A stretch of 64,000 nt of DNA. Origin: Pseudomonas syringae (GTDB lineage: Bacteria > Pseudomonadota > Gammaproteobacteria > Pseudomonadales > Pseudomonadaceae). Shown here in pieces: positions 53,484 to 61,164 of this stretch. Within the stretch, counting starts at the first letter, position 1. Every line of letters starts with the position of its first letter. The stretch lies in NCBI RefSeq assembly GCF_021606685.1, contig NZ_WKCB01000013.1, positions 32,521 through 96,520 on the forward strand, given 5' to 3'. The position numbers and the translations under genes are program-made. The notes under the pieces were generated by a model that saw only the letters and a program-made list of their open reading frames with translations, was not told the DNA's origin and ran no database searches.

Positions 53484-54073
53484 TCAGCAACCACCTCAGC
53501 ATGGTCGAGGCGCTTCGGCCTGCATCCAACGAACTGGCTGCCGCGGTCGAGCAGTACCTGGCGGCCGGCGGCAGGATCGAAGTGGCCGAGCCACCACATC
53601 CACCGAAGCCAGTCGCATACGTCCCTCAGGAACCTCCGGCGCCGAAGCCATTCGTTCGGCGTCGAGTTGAGCCGGTCGCGCCACCGCCGCCTACCCCGCT
53701 GGAGCGCCAGGAAGAACAGCGGCGGCAGCGAGTAGCAAAGGTCATGGAACTGGCACCAACCCACACGCAAAAAGAAGTCGCCCTGGCAACAGGCATTGGC
53801 AGGCGAACCCTGTTGAGCATGTCCAAGGAATTAAATTTCAGCTTCAAGCGTTGCACCCACGGCGGCCATGACAGCCCTGAGCGGATGCAAGCAGTGAAGG
53901 CGCACGAACTGATCCTGGTCGAACGGATCAAGGCCTACAAGGAGCTTGGTATCAGCCGGCGCCAGGCGTGCGAAAAGCTGCACATCAACAACACCACGTT
54001 GAAACGTCTGATCGAAGAACACTCGATTGACTATCCGATGTCACGCGCCGGCGGTAATCGATGCGCTGCGTGA
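53480..54073 (+). CDS. Proline-rich protein with two helix-turn-helix segments
   Basis: The 197-residue protein has a proline-rich linker (residues about 38-75) between a short helical N-terminus and a C-terminal half with two helix-turn-helix-like segments, HTQKEVALATGIGRRTLLSM and LGISRRQACEKLHINNTTLK. It is a likely DNA-binding early protein, perhaps regulatory. It is coupled to the exonuclease gene by an ATGA overlap. Confidence 0.65.
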   Translation: MISNHLSMVEALRPASNELAAAVEQYLAAGGRIEVAEPPHPPKPVAYVPQEPPAPKPFVRRRVEPVAPPPPTPLERQEEQRRQRVAKVMELAPTHTQKEVALATGIGRRTLLSMSKELNFSFKRCTHGGHDSPERMQAVKAHELILVERIKAYKELGISRRQACEKLHINNTTLKRLIEEHSIDYPMSRAGGNRCAA

Positions 54074-54142
54074 GTCGAGTCCAGCAACGCAAACGTCAAA
54101 CCTGGCTCGCACTGCCGACCAGCGGAATAGAAGAGGTAGGCC

Positions 54143-54454
54143 ATGGCCAAGACTGTGCAGGAGCGCTCGGCAAAAACCGCCAGGAAGCGCGTGGCGAATG
54201 CCGAAGAGGAATTGAGGCTCAGGGTTCGGCCCGGCACACGGCAGGCGCTGGCCGACCTAATGGCGTGGACTGAAGACACCGAGCAGGCTTCGGTGATGGC
54301 TGGGTGCCTTCGCTATGTCCACTCCCTCGGCAAGGACGGCGCAGCAGATGCGCTTCGTTCGCGCCACAAAATCGAAGTTAACGAAAACGTGGCGGCAGAA
54401 CTCTACGCCATAGGACAGCGCCAAGCATCTCGGCTCGACGCCGAAGAAGTATGA
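54143..54454 (+). CDS. Small early phage protein, ribbon-helix-helix-like
   Basis: The 103-residue basic, helical protein has EEELRLRVRPGTRQALADLM near residue 22, a pattern compatible with an Arc/MetJ-like ribbon followed by helices. AGGTAGGCC lies just before the ATG. It follows the proline-rich gene on the same strand. Function unknown; DNA binding is inferred weakly. Confidence 0.55.
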   Translation: MAKTVQERSAKTARKRVANAEEELRLRVRPGTRQALADLMAWTEDTEQASVMAGCLRYVHSLGKDGAADALRSRHKIEVNENVAAELYAIGQRQASRLDAEEV

Positions 54455-54529
54455 GCCTCCCCGGCAATATCGTGCTGATGATTAAGCATGATCAGGACAA
54501 TTGGAGCTTTCAAACCTGCGCGCTAGAAA

Positions 54530-54970
54530 TCACGAGGATGCGTTGAGTACGCGCCTGATAATTGCAGCGAAAGTTACATAGCTAGCTTGTGGGTGATCTT
54601 GATTAACAAGCTCCTCGCCAGTAACAGAGAGAATTGTGCCGTTCTGATCCACCAAAAATCGGACAACTTCAATGGGTTCTAAAGAAATCAAAGAGCTTGT
54701 GCAAACAGCAGCTTCTACCATGCCGCTCCCCGTCCGCAAACCCGCCTGGTAGCGGACTGAAAACTTCTTTCCCATCACCTCGCCATCTATCCGGCTTTCT
54801 CCTGAGGCAGGTGAAATCAGTACCGCACCATCTAGGTAACGCTCTCCCAGTTCCCGCCAATGGTCAAACATTGCGAGCAATTTTCCCGCTGCATACTTAG
54901 CAGCAAAGTCAGCGGATGCCATTTCCTCACGAAAAAGATTGGCATCGTATTCAAAATCGCTTTTTTTCAT
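54530..54970 (-). CDS. Hypothetical prophage protein
   Basis: The 146-residue protein (MKKSDFEYDANLFREEMASA, KYAAGKLLAMFDHWRELGER, then ESRIDGEVMGKKFSVRYQAG) is soluble and oriented against the early operon. Base composition is lower in GC than its neighbours, consistent with cargo. I recognise no family. An AGGAG-type site (GGAGTTGTAGAA) lies before the ATG. Confidence 0.6.
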   Translation of the reverse strand: MKKSDFEYDANLFREEMASADFAAKYAAGKLLAMFDHWRELGERYLDGAVLISPASGESRIDGEVMGKKFSVRYQAGLRTGSGMVEAAVCTSSLISLEPIEVVRFLVDQNGTILSVTGEELVNQDHPQASYVTFAAIIRRVLNASS

Positions 54971-55091
54971 TTCTACAACTCCTCAATCGGCTCCATGCCG
55001 GACCAGAACAAATACCCCATACAAAATCAAAACGCCACTACACCTTTGTTGCATACGGTAACGGAGGGCGGCGCCTGACTGGAGATAATCC

Positions 55092-55652
55092 ATGAGCAAC
55101 TACATGTACAAGACCACTGCCCCGGCCGTGGTTGCCGCGGCAATCGCCTGGGAGGCCAAACGCAAAGAATGGGACGCCCAGCGCGCCAAGCTTGGCCAGG
55201 TGTTTGGTGGTGCGGCCTCGCCGATGCGGTCGGGCAATCGGAGCTATGTCGGTGGCGTGAAGCTCAGTGATAGCCGCGAGCTGGACGTGCACTGGTGCCG
55301 CCCCGATCAGTACGGCTACCGCGCTCTTAGGTCCAGCGCCAAGCCTGCGAAAGGGACGCCGAAGGAAGCTCGCGCCGCCCAGGTCGCCGAGCATGAACGC
55401 CTGTTGGCTCTCTGGAAGGAACATTGCCCCGCCAGCATCGACATGGACGAAGCCTGGGAGGCGATCGGCCTTAACCCAGGCGCGCTGTGGATGTGCGGCG
55501 GCGTGTTCTTTGAGCTGGAAGGGGTCGTGTACCTGAATCTCGGCCTCAGGCTTGAGGATGGACACGAGAACATCGAGGGCGCCGCCGAAATCCTCGGCAG
55601 CGAGTTTGAAGCGGCGCGGCAACTAGTGTTGGGACAGCGCCAGGCCGCTTGA
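55092..55652 (+). CDS. Hypothetical early phage protein
   Basis: The 186-residue protein starts MSNYMYKTTAPAVVAAAIAW and continues with charged helices and SRELDVHWCRPDQYGYRALR, then NPGALWMCGGVFFELEGVVY. It has no membrane segment or known motif. GGAGATAATCC precedes the ATG. It appears to be a normal early-region gene of Pseudomonas temperate phages, function unknown. Confidence 0.65.
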   Translation: MSNYMYKTTAPAVVAAAIAWEAKRKEWDAQRAKLGQVFGGAASPMRSGNRSYVGGVKLSDSRELDVHWCRPDQYGYRALRSSAKPAKGTPKEARAAQVAEHERLLALWKEHCPASIDMDEAWEAIGLNPGALWMCGGVFFELEGVVYLNLGLRLEDGHENIEGAAEILGSEFEAARQLVLGQRQAA

Positions 55653-55660
55653 GATTGCGC

Positions 55661-55855
55661 TTAGCCTATCTCAGGCATTAAGAACGTGAAGCTCCCAGTC
55701 AGGCCTTTGCGCAAAGCTACAGGCATCTGGTATCCGAAATAGATGAGCCATCGACCGTCAGGCCTCAGATCGGAGTTGACACGATAGGTGCCGACCTCGT
55801 TTTCAGTTATGCCGATCAGCTTCGCCACTTCTCTGTCTGAAGGCTTATCGCTCAC
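55661..55855 (-). CDS. Small hypothetical protein with GTG start
   Basis: The 64-residue protein (MSDKPSDREVAKLIGITENE, then DGRWLIYFGYQMPVALRKGL) has a short N-terminal helix-turn-helix-like stretch. The start is GTG 55855 with AAGGAGCG four bases upstream, a strong site. No function is recognised. It is convergent with the 186-residue early gene. Confidence 0.55.
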   Translation of the reverse strand: MSDKPSDREVAKLIGITENEVGTYRVNSDLRPDGRWLIYFGYQMPVALRKGLTGSFTFLMPEIG

Positions 55856-55937
55856 GAAACGCTCCTTGATCCGGCTTCATGCCGGTCACCCGTAATACCC
55901 CATATCAACGAATCACGCCAGCCGGCGAGGATCCCCT

Positions 55938-56702
55938 ATGCACGTTTTGTTCTGCAGTTACGGGAACGACTCTATCGCCCTTATCCAGTGGGCGCACGAG
56001 CGCGGCCTGAAGGATGTTGTGTGCCTCTACTCCGACACTGGATGGTCTGCAAGCTGGTGGATCGACCGAGTAGCCAGAGGCGAGGCGCTGGCTCAGGGCT
56101 ATGGATTCACCACGGCACGCACCGAGTCGGAGGGGATGCTCGAACTGGTAAAACGGAAACGCGGCTGGCCAGGTGCCGGCGGACAGGGTCAATTCTGCAC
56201 CGCGGAGCTAAAGGTGCTTCCAGCCTTGGAGTGGCTCGACGTCAATGACTCAGATAAGGAGTCCACGGCAATGACCGGAGTAAGGCGCAGCGAGAGCAGG
56301 CACCGTTCGGACGCAGAGGAGCACATCGTGGAATCAGAGCGGCATGGCGGCCGGGAACTATGGCAGCCCCTAGTGCGGCACGACGATGCAATGCGTGATG
56401 CCCTACTTCATCGCGCAGGCTTTGATGTGCTGCCTCATAGGTCGCTTGAGTGCTACCCGTGCATCAATGCGAATATCGACGACATCAGGCTGCTTTCCGA
56501 GGATCGGATAAGGCTGATCGACATCACCGAGAAAGACCTGGGGTTCACCAGAAAAGGAAAGCCCCGAGTGATGTTTCGCACGGCCCGCCGCAAAGGTGCC
56601 GTTGGCATCCGTGCCGTCGTGCAATGGGCGGCAGCACCCAGGCCGCGAGATCAAATGGAAATGTTCCCCGCTGAGTGCGACTCAGGCTATTGCGGAGGAT
56701 AG
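55938..56702 (+). CDS. PAPS-reductase-like phage protein
   Basis: The 254-residue protein belongs to the adenine-nucleotide alpha-hydrolase (PP-loop) superfamily. The PP-loop is LFCSYGNDSIAL at residues 4-15, followed by VVCLYSDTGWSASW. Cysteines lie at GQGQFCTAELKVLPAL, SLECYPCINAN and the C-terminal CDSGYC. True PAPS reductases end in ECG(L/I)H; that is not seen, so sulfate reduction is unlikely. Phage members, like DndC, may work in nucleic-acid or tRNA thiolation; that is inference. It precedes the methyltransferase region. Confidence 0.75.
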   Translation: MHVLFCSYGNDSIALIQWAHERGLKDVVCLYSDTGWSASWWIDRVARGEALAQGYGFTTARTESEGMLELVKRKRGWPGAGGQGQFCTAELKVLPALEWLDVNDSDKESTAMTGVRRSESRHRSDAEEHIVESERHGGRELWQPLVRHDDAMRDALLHRAGFDVLPHRSLECYPCINANIDDIRLLSEDRIRLIDITEKDLGFTRKGKPRVMFRTARRKGAVGIRAVVQWAAAPRPRDQMEMFPAECDSGYCGG

Positions 56703-56956
56703 GCCTCACGACTCCGTCTCAGAATGTGTCCTGATCGGCCGCCGCCAAGATCAACAGCCCAAGAATCCCCTAGTGTTTTCAGCTCTCCAAGGTCTTCATC
56801 GCTCGGAGAGAAGAGGTGATCGCCCTTTATCGAATAAAGCACGTCTCCAGGGTTCGTCTCTATTCCGACGCCCCCCAGAAGCAGCCCAAGAGGAGCCGTC
56901 TTGAAACGGTCGGCGCAAACAATCCAGTGGCCAAACATATAGCTGTTTTCTCGCAT
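56687..56956 (-). CDS. Hypothetical prophage protein
   Basis: The 89-residue protein (MRENSYMFGHWIVCADRFKT, APLGLLLGGVGIETNPGDVL, then SDEDLGELKTLGDSWAVDLG) is probably beta-rich. It overlaps the 3' end of the PP-loop gene in the opposite direction. Neither start (ATG 56956 or ATG 56938) has a strong ribosome-binding site. Function unknown. Confidence 0.45.
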   Translation of the reverse strand: MRENSYMFGHWIVCADRFKTAPLGLLLGGVGIETNPGDVLYSIKGDHLFSPSDEDLGELKTLGDSWAVDLGGGRSGHILRRSREAYPPQ

Positions 56957-57102
56957 AGCATATTACTCATCGATTTAGAAGTACTGATTATACCCCCTGT
57001 AGAAAATCACGTTTGACGCCGCATAACTCCCTCACTCCACCGCCCGGGCATGCATAGTGATCGTGAGTCTCCGGATCCAACAAACTGTCCGAAAAGAGAA
57101 TG

Positions 57103-58170
57103 CTATGTCTTAGTAAAATCGAGTAAATAGCTAACGAAATTATCTGGATTATAAACGTCCAGATAATCCACATAGCCTCTGATAAATTTTTTATCTTTAG
57201 TTTTCGCGGCGATAACTTGCATAAGATACGCAACACTCGCGCCGGCACAAAGCATACCGGCAGATAAATCATTGCTAGAGTCCGCAATAGATCTTGCCCT
57301 ACTCAAAATAAGTTCACGATTTGAGCGAACCCCCCTAAGTATCTCACCAAGTGTGTCCACCCCAAGATACCGAAGGGCATCAATTTCCTTAAAGCTGAAT
57401 TGAGGTTCACAAATTTCATTACTCATAATTTTGGCCAGCTCGAGATCCAATCTAACGATATATTCGTTAGAAGTTACGAAGCTTTCCAGAGAGGTTTTAT
57501 CAACAAATACTTGATCAAGCTTGTTTACAGGTGCTTCACGAATAGACTTTGCATACTCTACAAGCTCACTGCTTATAGCCACAAACTCCTGATCGGCCAG
57601 CTCCAACAGACCTGACAGCCTCGAAAATTTTCTCCGAATATTATTAGGTATTTCAACATCAGCTTTGTAGCCTATATCATGCTCAATTTCGGCCCAAGCA
57701 TGTTGAAGTATAGATCTGATCTGGACTTCAACTTTAAATTTCGAGTATCGAGAGTACTCAGGAAGAGCAAGACGGCCAGCGCCAAACTCAACTACGTAAT
57801 GAATAGACGCATAACCAAACCTATCAGGATCCTGCATCATTCGCTTATCGATCGAATTTTTCAAATCAATATCAAATTCGCGCTCGATGAGAGTTGCCAC
57901 CCGATCCAAATCACTTGCGAAATGCGTTATTATTCGAACACCTGCCAGATCAGTAATTTCCTCCAATGATCCATATGGACTTTTTTTATCAACTTTTTTC
58001 TGAGCTTTAGCTTCAAGGCTTTTGGGGCTCTTGCACCTAGAGCTTATCGAATGAACAGCAAGGCCATCAACTTCGATAAATTCCTTTATAACTGTCTCGA
58101 TTTTTTTTGCGAACGAATTGTACTCACCTTGAATTTTTTCATACTCTGCCCTCAGCTCTTTCCCCAGCAT
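57103..58170 (-). CDS. Prophage-encoded RelA/SpoT-type alarmone synthetase
   Basis: The 355-residue protein has a RelA/SpoT synthetase domain at about residues 35-190, with YGSLEEITDLAGVRIITHF, FGYASIHYVVEF and VEVQIRSILQHAWAEIEHDI followed by GYK: the full set of catalytic and substrate-binding motifs. There is no HD hydrolase, TGS or ACT domain, so it is a small alarmone synthetase with a helical C-terminal extension of ~150 residues. It is AT-rich and alone, oriented against its neighbours. Phage-borne synthetases of this type (toxSAS, CapRel) can stop growth on infection. GGGAAGGA lies six bases before the ATG. No separate antitoxin gene is adjacent. Confidence 0.85.
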   Translation of the reverse strand: MLGKELRAEYEKIQGEYNSFAKKIETVIKEFIEVDGLAVHSISSRCKSPKSLEAKAQKKVDKKSPYGSLEEITDLAGVRIITHFASDLDRVATLIEREFDIDLKNSIDKRMMQDPDRFGYASIHYVVEFGAGRLALPEYSRYSKFKVEVQIRSILQHAWAEIEHDIGYKADVEIPNNIRRKFSRLSGLLELADQEFVAISSELVEYAKSIREAPVNKLDQVFVDKTSLESFVTSNEYIVRLDLELAKIMSNEICEPQFSFKEIDALRYLGVDTLGEILRGVRSNRELILSRARSIADSSNDLSAGMLCAGASVAYLMQVIAAKTKDKKFIRGYVDYLDVYNPDNFVSYLLDFTKT

Positions 58171-58367
58171 TCCTTGTCCTTCCCAAAACTAGATTCACTA
58201 AGAAATCTTACACGAAGACTATTCGCTGTCCCGCATCAGATTTTCCTCCATCCCCAACCTAGACGATGCCTGGGCGAACCGGAAGCCATTACCTAGCGCA
58301 CAAGCAAGAGCTACCCCTCACTACCTATCCCTTCAAAGTCAGCCGCTATAGCGGCAAGGATCTCGGC

Positions 58368-59009
58368 ATGCCTGAAGAAAGCCAAGTCGCCGCGCCCCTG
58401 CAGGTGGAGCGCTCGACAGTAACGAAGCTGGTTATTACCGGTGCGCCTCGGCTCGATGCGATAACTGTGTTTCTCGAGGACTTCGGCCGGCGCGACTGCC
58501 CGATTGACTCGAACCCGAACTACCAGACCGCCCAGGGCAAGATCACCATCAACTGCTGGGACAACAGCTGGAACGCCTACTGGGGCGGGATGGGGCCGCG
58601 CACCGTCGCCGAGTTCGTCGCCGACAGCGGATGGGACTACGTCCTGAACTGCCTAGATCGTGGGATCAGCCCAACTGTATTCAGCGGAGACGCGCTTCAC
58701 ACCCTGGCCAAGAAGTGCATCGTCCAGCGGCGCCGGCAACAGACCGGGCGACACGACTGGGAGCTTGGCGAGTTGAGCAAAGATGAAGCCCGCGATCTTT
58801 GGCACGACATCGACTCATTACTCAGCATCGAGAGCCCGAACGAGTGCTGGCATCAGAGCGAGCTATTGACTGAGCTGTTTGGGGATGAGTGGCATTACCC
58901 ACTCGACGGTAAGGCTGTCGAAGAAAACCACAAGTTCACCTACCTGCGTCGGATTGTCGAAGCCGTGCAGCAGGCATTGCGCCAGGAGCAGCAGGCGGTG
59001 ACGCCATGA
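58368..59009 (+). CDS. Hypothetical phage protein of the methyltransferase operon
   Basis: The 213-residue protein has a recognisable phage domain of unknown function: VTKLVITGAPRLDAITVFLE, KITINCWDNSWNAYWGGMGP and TFLRRIV-like FTYLRRIVEAVQQALRQEQQ. ATG 58368 is preferred, with AAGGATC upstream; the frame extends to 58266 but upstream residues look non-coding. Its stop overlaps an 18-codon frame that in turn overlaps the methyltransferase start. Confidence 0.7.
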   Translation: MPEESQVAAPLQVERSTVTKLVITGAPRLDAITVFLEDFGRRDCPIDSNPNYQTAQGKITINCWDNSWNAYWGGMGPRTVAEFVADSGWDYVLNCLDRGISPTVFSGDALHTLAKKCIVQRRRQQTGRHDWELGELSKDEARDLWHDIDSLLSIESPNECWHQSELLTELFGDEWHYPLDGKAVEENHKFTYLRRIVEAVQQALRQEQQAVTP

Positions 59010-59062
59010 TCGCCACCCTCTGGTTCGCCTACGTGTTCATCTATCGAGGGCCGAGGCCATGA
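59006..59062 (+). CDS. 18-residue coupling peptide between two phage genes
   Basis: ATG 59006 overlaps the stop of the previous gene (ATGA), and the TGA at 59060-59062 overlaps the ATG of the methyltransferase. It encodes MIATLWFAYVFIYRGPRP, hydrophobic. It may simply couple translation of the methyltransferase to the upstream gene. Both overlaps argue for translation; no function is known. Confidence 0.35.
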   Translation: MIATLWFAYVFIYRGPRP

Positions 59063-60150
59063 AACAGCATCGCGTTTTGATCGGCGACTGCATTGAGTCG
59101 ATGCGGACGCTACCAGACAAATCGGTTCAGATGTGTGTGACCAGCCCGCCCTATTACGGTCTGCGGGATTACGGCGTAGACGGCCAGATCGGCCTGGAGG
59201 AAACGCCGGCGGAGTTTATCGCTCGGCTGGTGGAGGTGTTCCAGGAAGTGCGTCGAGTACTCCGCGACGACGGCACCGCCTGGGTGAACATGGGAGACAG
59301 CTATGCATCTGGTGGTCGCGGCGGTGGCGGCTCGTTCATGTCTGAGCGCGGGGACGGTGCATGGCAGGGTAAGGGCCAGGCAACGGGCTGGCGATCAGCG
59401 CCAGCAGGCTACAAGCACAAAGACCTGATGGGCATGCCGTGGCGGTTGGCCTTCGCTCTGCAGGATGACGGCTGGTATCTGCGCCAGGACATTATCTGGC
59501 ACAAGCCGAACCCGATGCCTGAGAGCGTCCGCGACCGATGCACTAAGGCCCACGAATACATTTTTCTGCTGAGCAAGTCACCGAAGTACTTCTACGACCA
59601 ATCGGCGATCCTTGAGCCATGCTCACCCAACACCCACAACCGGCTCTCGCAAGACGTTCTCGCGCAGGTCGGCAGTGACCGTGCCAATGGTGGGGCCAAG
59701 AGCAACGGCAACATGAAGGCGGTGGCCAGGAAATCAAACGGCGTGGGCTGGGGGCACGGCACGGATAACAAGGAGAGATGCCGGGGCAGGATCAAGGACA
59801 ACGAGTCGATGGACTCAGCCCTAGCGATAATGCCCAGCGAGCGAAACAAGCGCACCGTTTGGACAGTGCCAACCCACAGTTTCAAGGGTGCCCACTTCGC
59901 GACCTTCCCTCCGGACCTGATCAGGCCATGCATTCTGGCCGGCGCACCACTCGGTGGCGTTGTGCTTGACCCTTTCGGCGGCGCCGGCACTACGGCGGTG
60001 GTCGCCATGCAGGAAGGTCGCAAATCGATCCTGTGCGAGCTGAATCCGGAATATGCCGCAATGGCTGAACGCCGGATCGCGGCCGCTTGGCTCGACGGCG
60101 CGGCGCAGATGGATGTCTTCCGCGACACAGTGCAACACCCAGCAGCCTAA
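59059..60150 (+). CDS. Phage DNA methyltransferase (N4-cytosine/N6-adenine type)
   Basis: The 363-residue orphan methyltransferase has the catalytic motif TSPPYYGLRDYG (SPPY at residues 29-32) before the SAM-binding motif VLDPFGGAGTTAVVA near residue 305, the beta-class order. WHKPNPMPESVRDRCTKAHEYIF is a typical mid-section. SPPY occurs in both N4-cytosine and N6-adenine enzymes, so the target base is undecided. No restriction endonuclease is adjacent; it likely protects phage DNA or regulates prophage genes. Confidence 0.88.
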   Translation: MKQHRVLIGDCIESMRTLPDKSVQMCVTSPPYYGLRDYGVDGQIGLEETPAEFIARLVEVFQEVRRVLRDDGTAWVNMGDSYASGGRGGGGSFMSERGDGAWQGKGQATGWRSAPAGYKHKDLMGMPWRLAFALQDDGWYLRQDIIWHKPNPMPESVRDRCTKAHEYIFLLSKSPKYFYDQSAILEPCSPNTHNRLSQDVLAQVGSDRANGGAKSNGNMKAVARKSNGVGWGHGTDNKERCRGRIKDNESMDSALAIMPSERNKRTVWTVPTHSFKGAHFATFPPDLIRPCILAGAPLGGVVLDPFGGAGTTAVVAMQEGRKSILCELNPEYAAMAERRIAAAWLDGAAQMDVFRDTVQHPAA

Positions 60151-60185
60151 CCCCAATCCCCCTACATGCCAGCCGGTGATCGGTG

Positions 60186-60479
60186 TCAGGGCAGCTGGCT
60201 ATCAACCCAACGCTCAGCAGCAGCCATGGCATCATCGATCGCGGATGGGTAGTCAGGCCAGGGGCCGGTAAGTTCGGCGGCAACCTCGCCCAGGCCATGA
60301 ATGGGCGCCGGTTCGATGATCATGGCAGCAATGGGGGCTTTGTCGTTAGGGCGCCGCCATACGAACTTGAGAAACATCGTTTGACCCCGATAAACGTGGA
60401 CAACTGGACCATCGAGGTTGTGTGACACGTGCTCGCCTGCTTGCTGAATGAGTTGAACGAAGTTGTACACCCGTATCAC
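60186..60479 (-). CDS. Hypothetical prophage protein
   Basis: The 97-residue protein (RVYNFVQLIQQAGEHVSHNL, DGPVVHVYRGQTMFLKFVWR, then DDAMAAAERWVDSQLP) is probably an alpha/beta small protein with no known motif. The start is GTG 60479; GTG 60470 is an alternative. It runs opposite to the methyltransferase and integrase genes. Confidence 0.5.
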   Translation of the reverse strand: MIRVYNFVQLIQQAGEHVSHNLDGPVVHVYRGQTMFLKFVWRRPNDKAPIAAMIIEPAPIHGLGEVAAELTGPWPDYPSAIDDAMAAAERWVDSQLP

Positions 60480-60545
60480 TGCCCAGTGAATACAAGCAAA
60501 ACGCTATCACTCCATTCCCGCATACGCCTGCAAGAGTTCGGCGCA

Positions 60546-60722
60546 TTACTGATCCCGTCTACGCCAACCAATCACCAGGAAAACCAAGCCAGGTATCAAG
60601 AGCCCCGGAGCTACATAGGCAAGTGTTCCACTCGCGAGCAGTCCAGTAATTCCAAAGACAAAGCCACAAATCGTAAGCGGCAGTCCCACTACAAAAATTG
60701 GCTGTTTGAACGCCTTATCCAT
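60546..60722 (-). CDS. Small two-helix membrane protein
   Basis: The 58-residue product from ATG 60722 is almost wholly hydrophobic: PIFVVGLPLTICGFVFGITG, then ASGTLAYVAPGLLIPGLVFL, ending WRRRDQ. GGAATC lies about 8 bases upstream. The frame extends to 60962, but that part overlaps xis in antisense and is not protein-like. It may be a lysogeny membrane protein; function unknown. Confidence 0.5.
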   Translation of the reverse strand: MDKAFKQPIFVVGLPLTICGFVFGITGLLASGTLAYVAPGLLIPGLVFLVIGWRRRDQ

Positions 60723-60819
60723 CGTTCGATTCCATTCAAGAATTTTTCCTATTAAACCATATGTGCCTGCCGGTGAGCGGCGGGTCACCTTTTGCCGCCC
60801 CGCGCGGCCAGGACACCCC

Positions 60820-61164
60820 ATGTCAGCAGCCGAACAATTCAACGACGGCATCACCGGCGACAAAGTCTCCGAGGCGCAAATGGCCCAAATCCTCGGTACC
60901 ACCCTCGCCGCCCTGCGCTCCAAGCGGGCCAGAAAACAGAAACCCGAAGGTGTCTGGAACACTCATTGCGGCAGGATTATCTACAGCATCAGGAGATACT
61001 ACGAATGGCTCGAAAGCCAATGGGTTTGCCCGCAGGAATGGACCTCCACCACGGATCGATCCGCATCCGCTTTATGTGGAACGGCAGCCGGCGCAGTGAA
61101 ACGCTCCCCTATCCCGCGACACAGAAAGGAATCAAGTCTGCCTCACAGGTTGTTGATCAAGTAA
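60820..61164 (+). CDS. Excisionase-like DNA-binding protein
   Basis: The 114-residue protein starts with a winged-helix-like segment, KVSEAQMAQILGTTLAALRS, followed by KPEGVWNTHCGRIIYSIRRY, the plan of Xis proteins encoded just before lambdoid integrases. CCAGGA lies 8 bases before ATG 60820. It overlaps the integrase gene by 160 bp in another frame, which is common for xis-int pairs. It should direct prophage excision. Confidence 0.7.
   Translation: MSAAEQFNDGITGDKVSEAQMAQILGTTLAALRSKRARKQKPEGVWNTHCGRIIYSIRRYYEWLESQWVCPQEWTSTTDRSASALCGTAAGAVKRSPIPRHRKESSLPHRLLIK

Noticed and set aside
57103..58170. The alarmone synthetase as the housekeeping RelA or SpoT
   Set aside because: It is half their length, lacks HD, TGS and ACT domains, is AT-rich and lies within a prophage.
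60792..61164. Integrase start at 60792, giving an extra 71 residues
   Set aside because: The added residues are a shadow of xis in another frame; AGGAG before ATG 61005 fixes the start.
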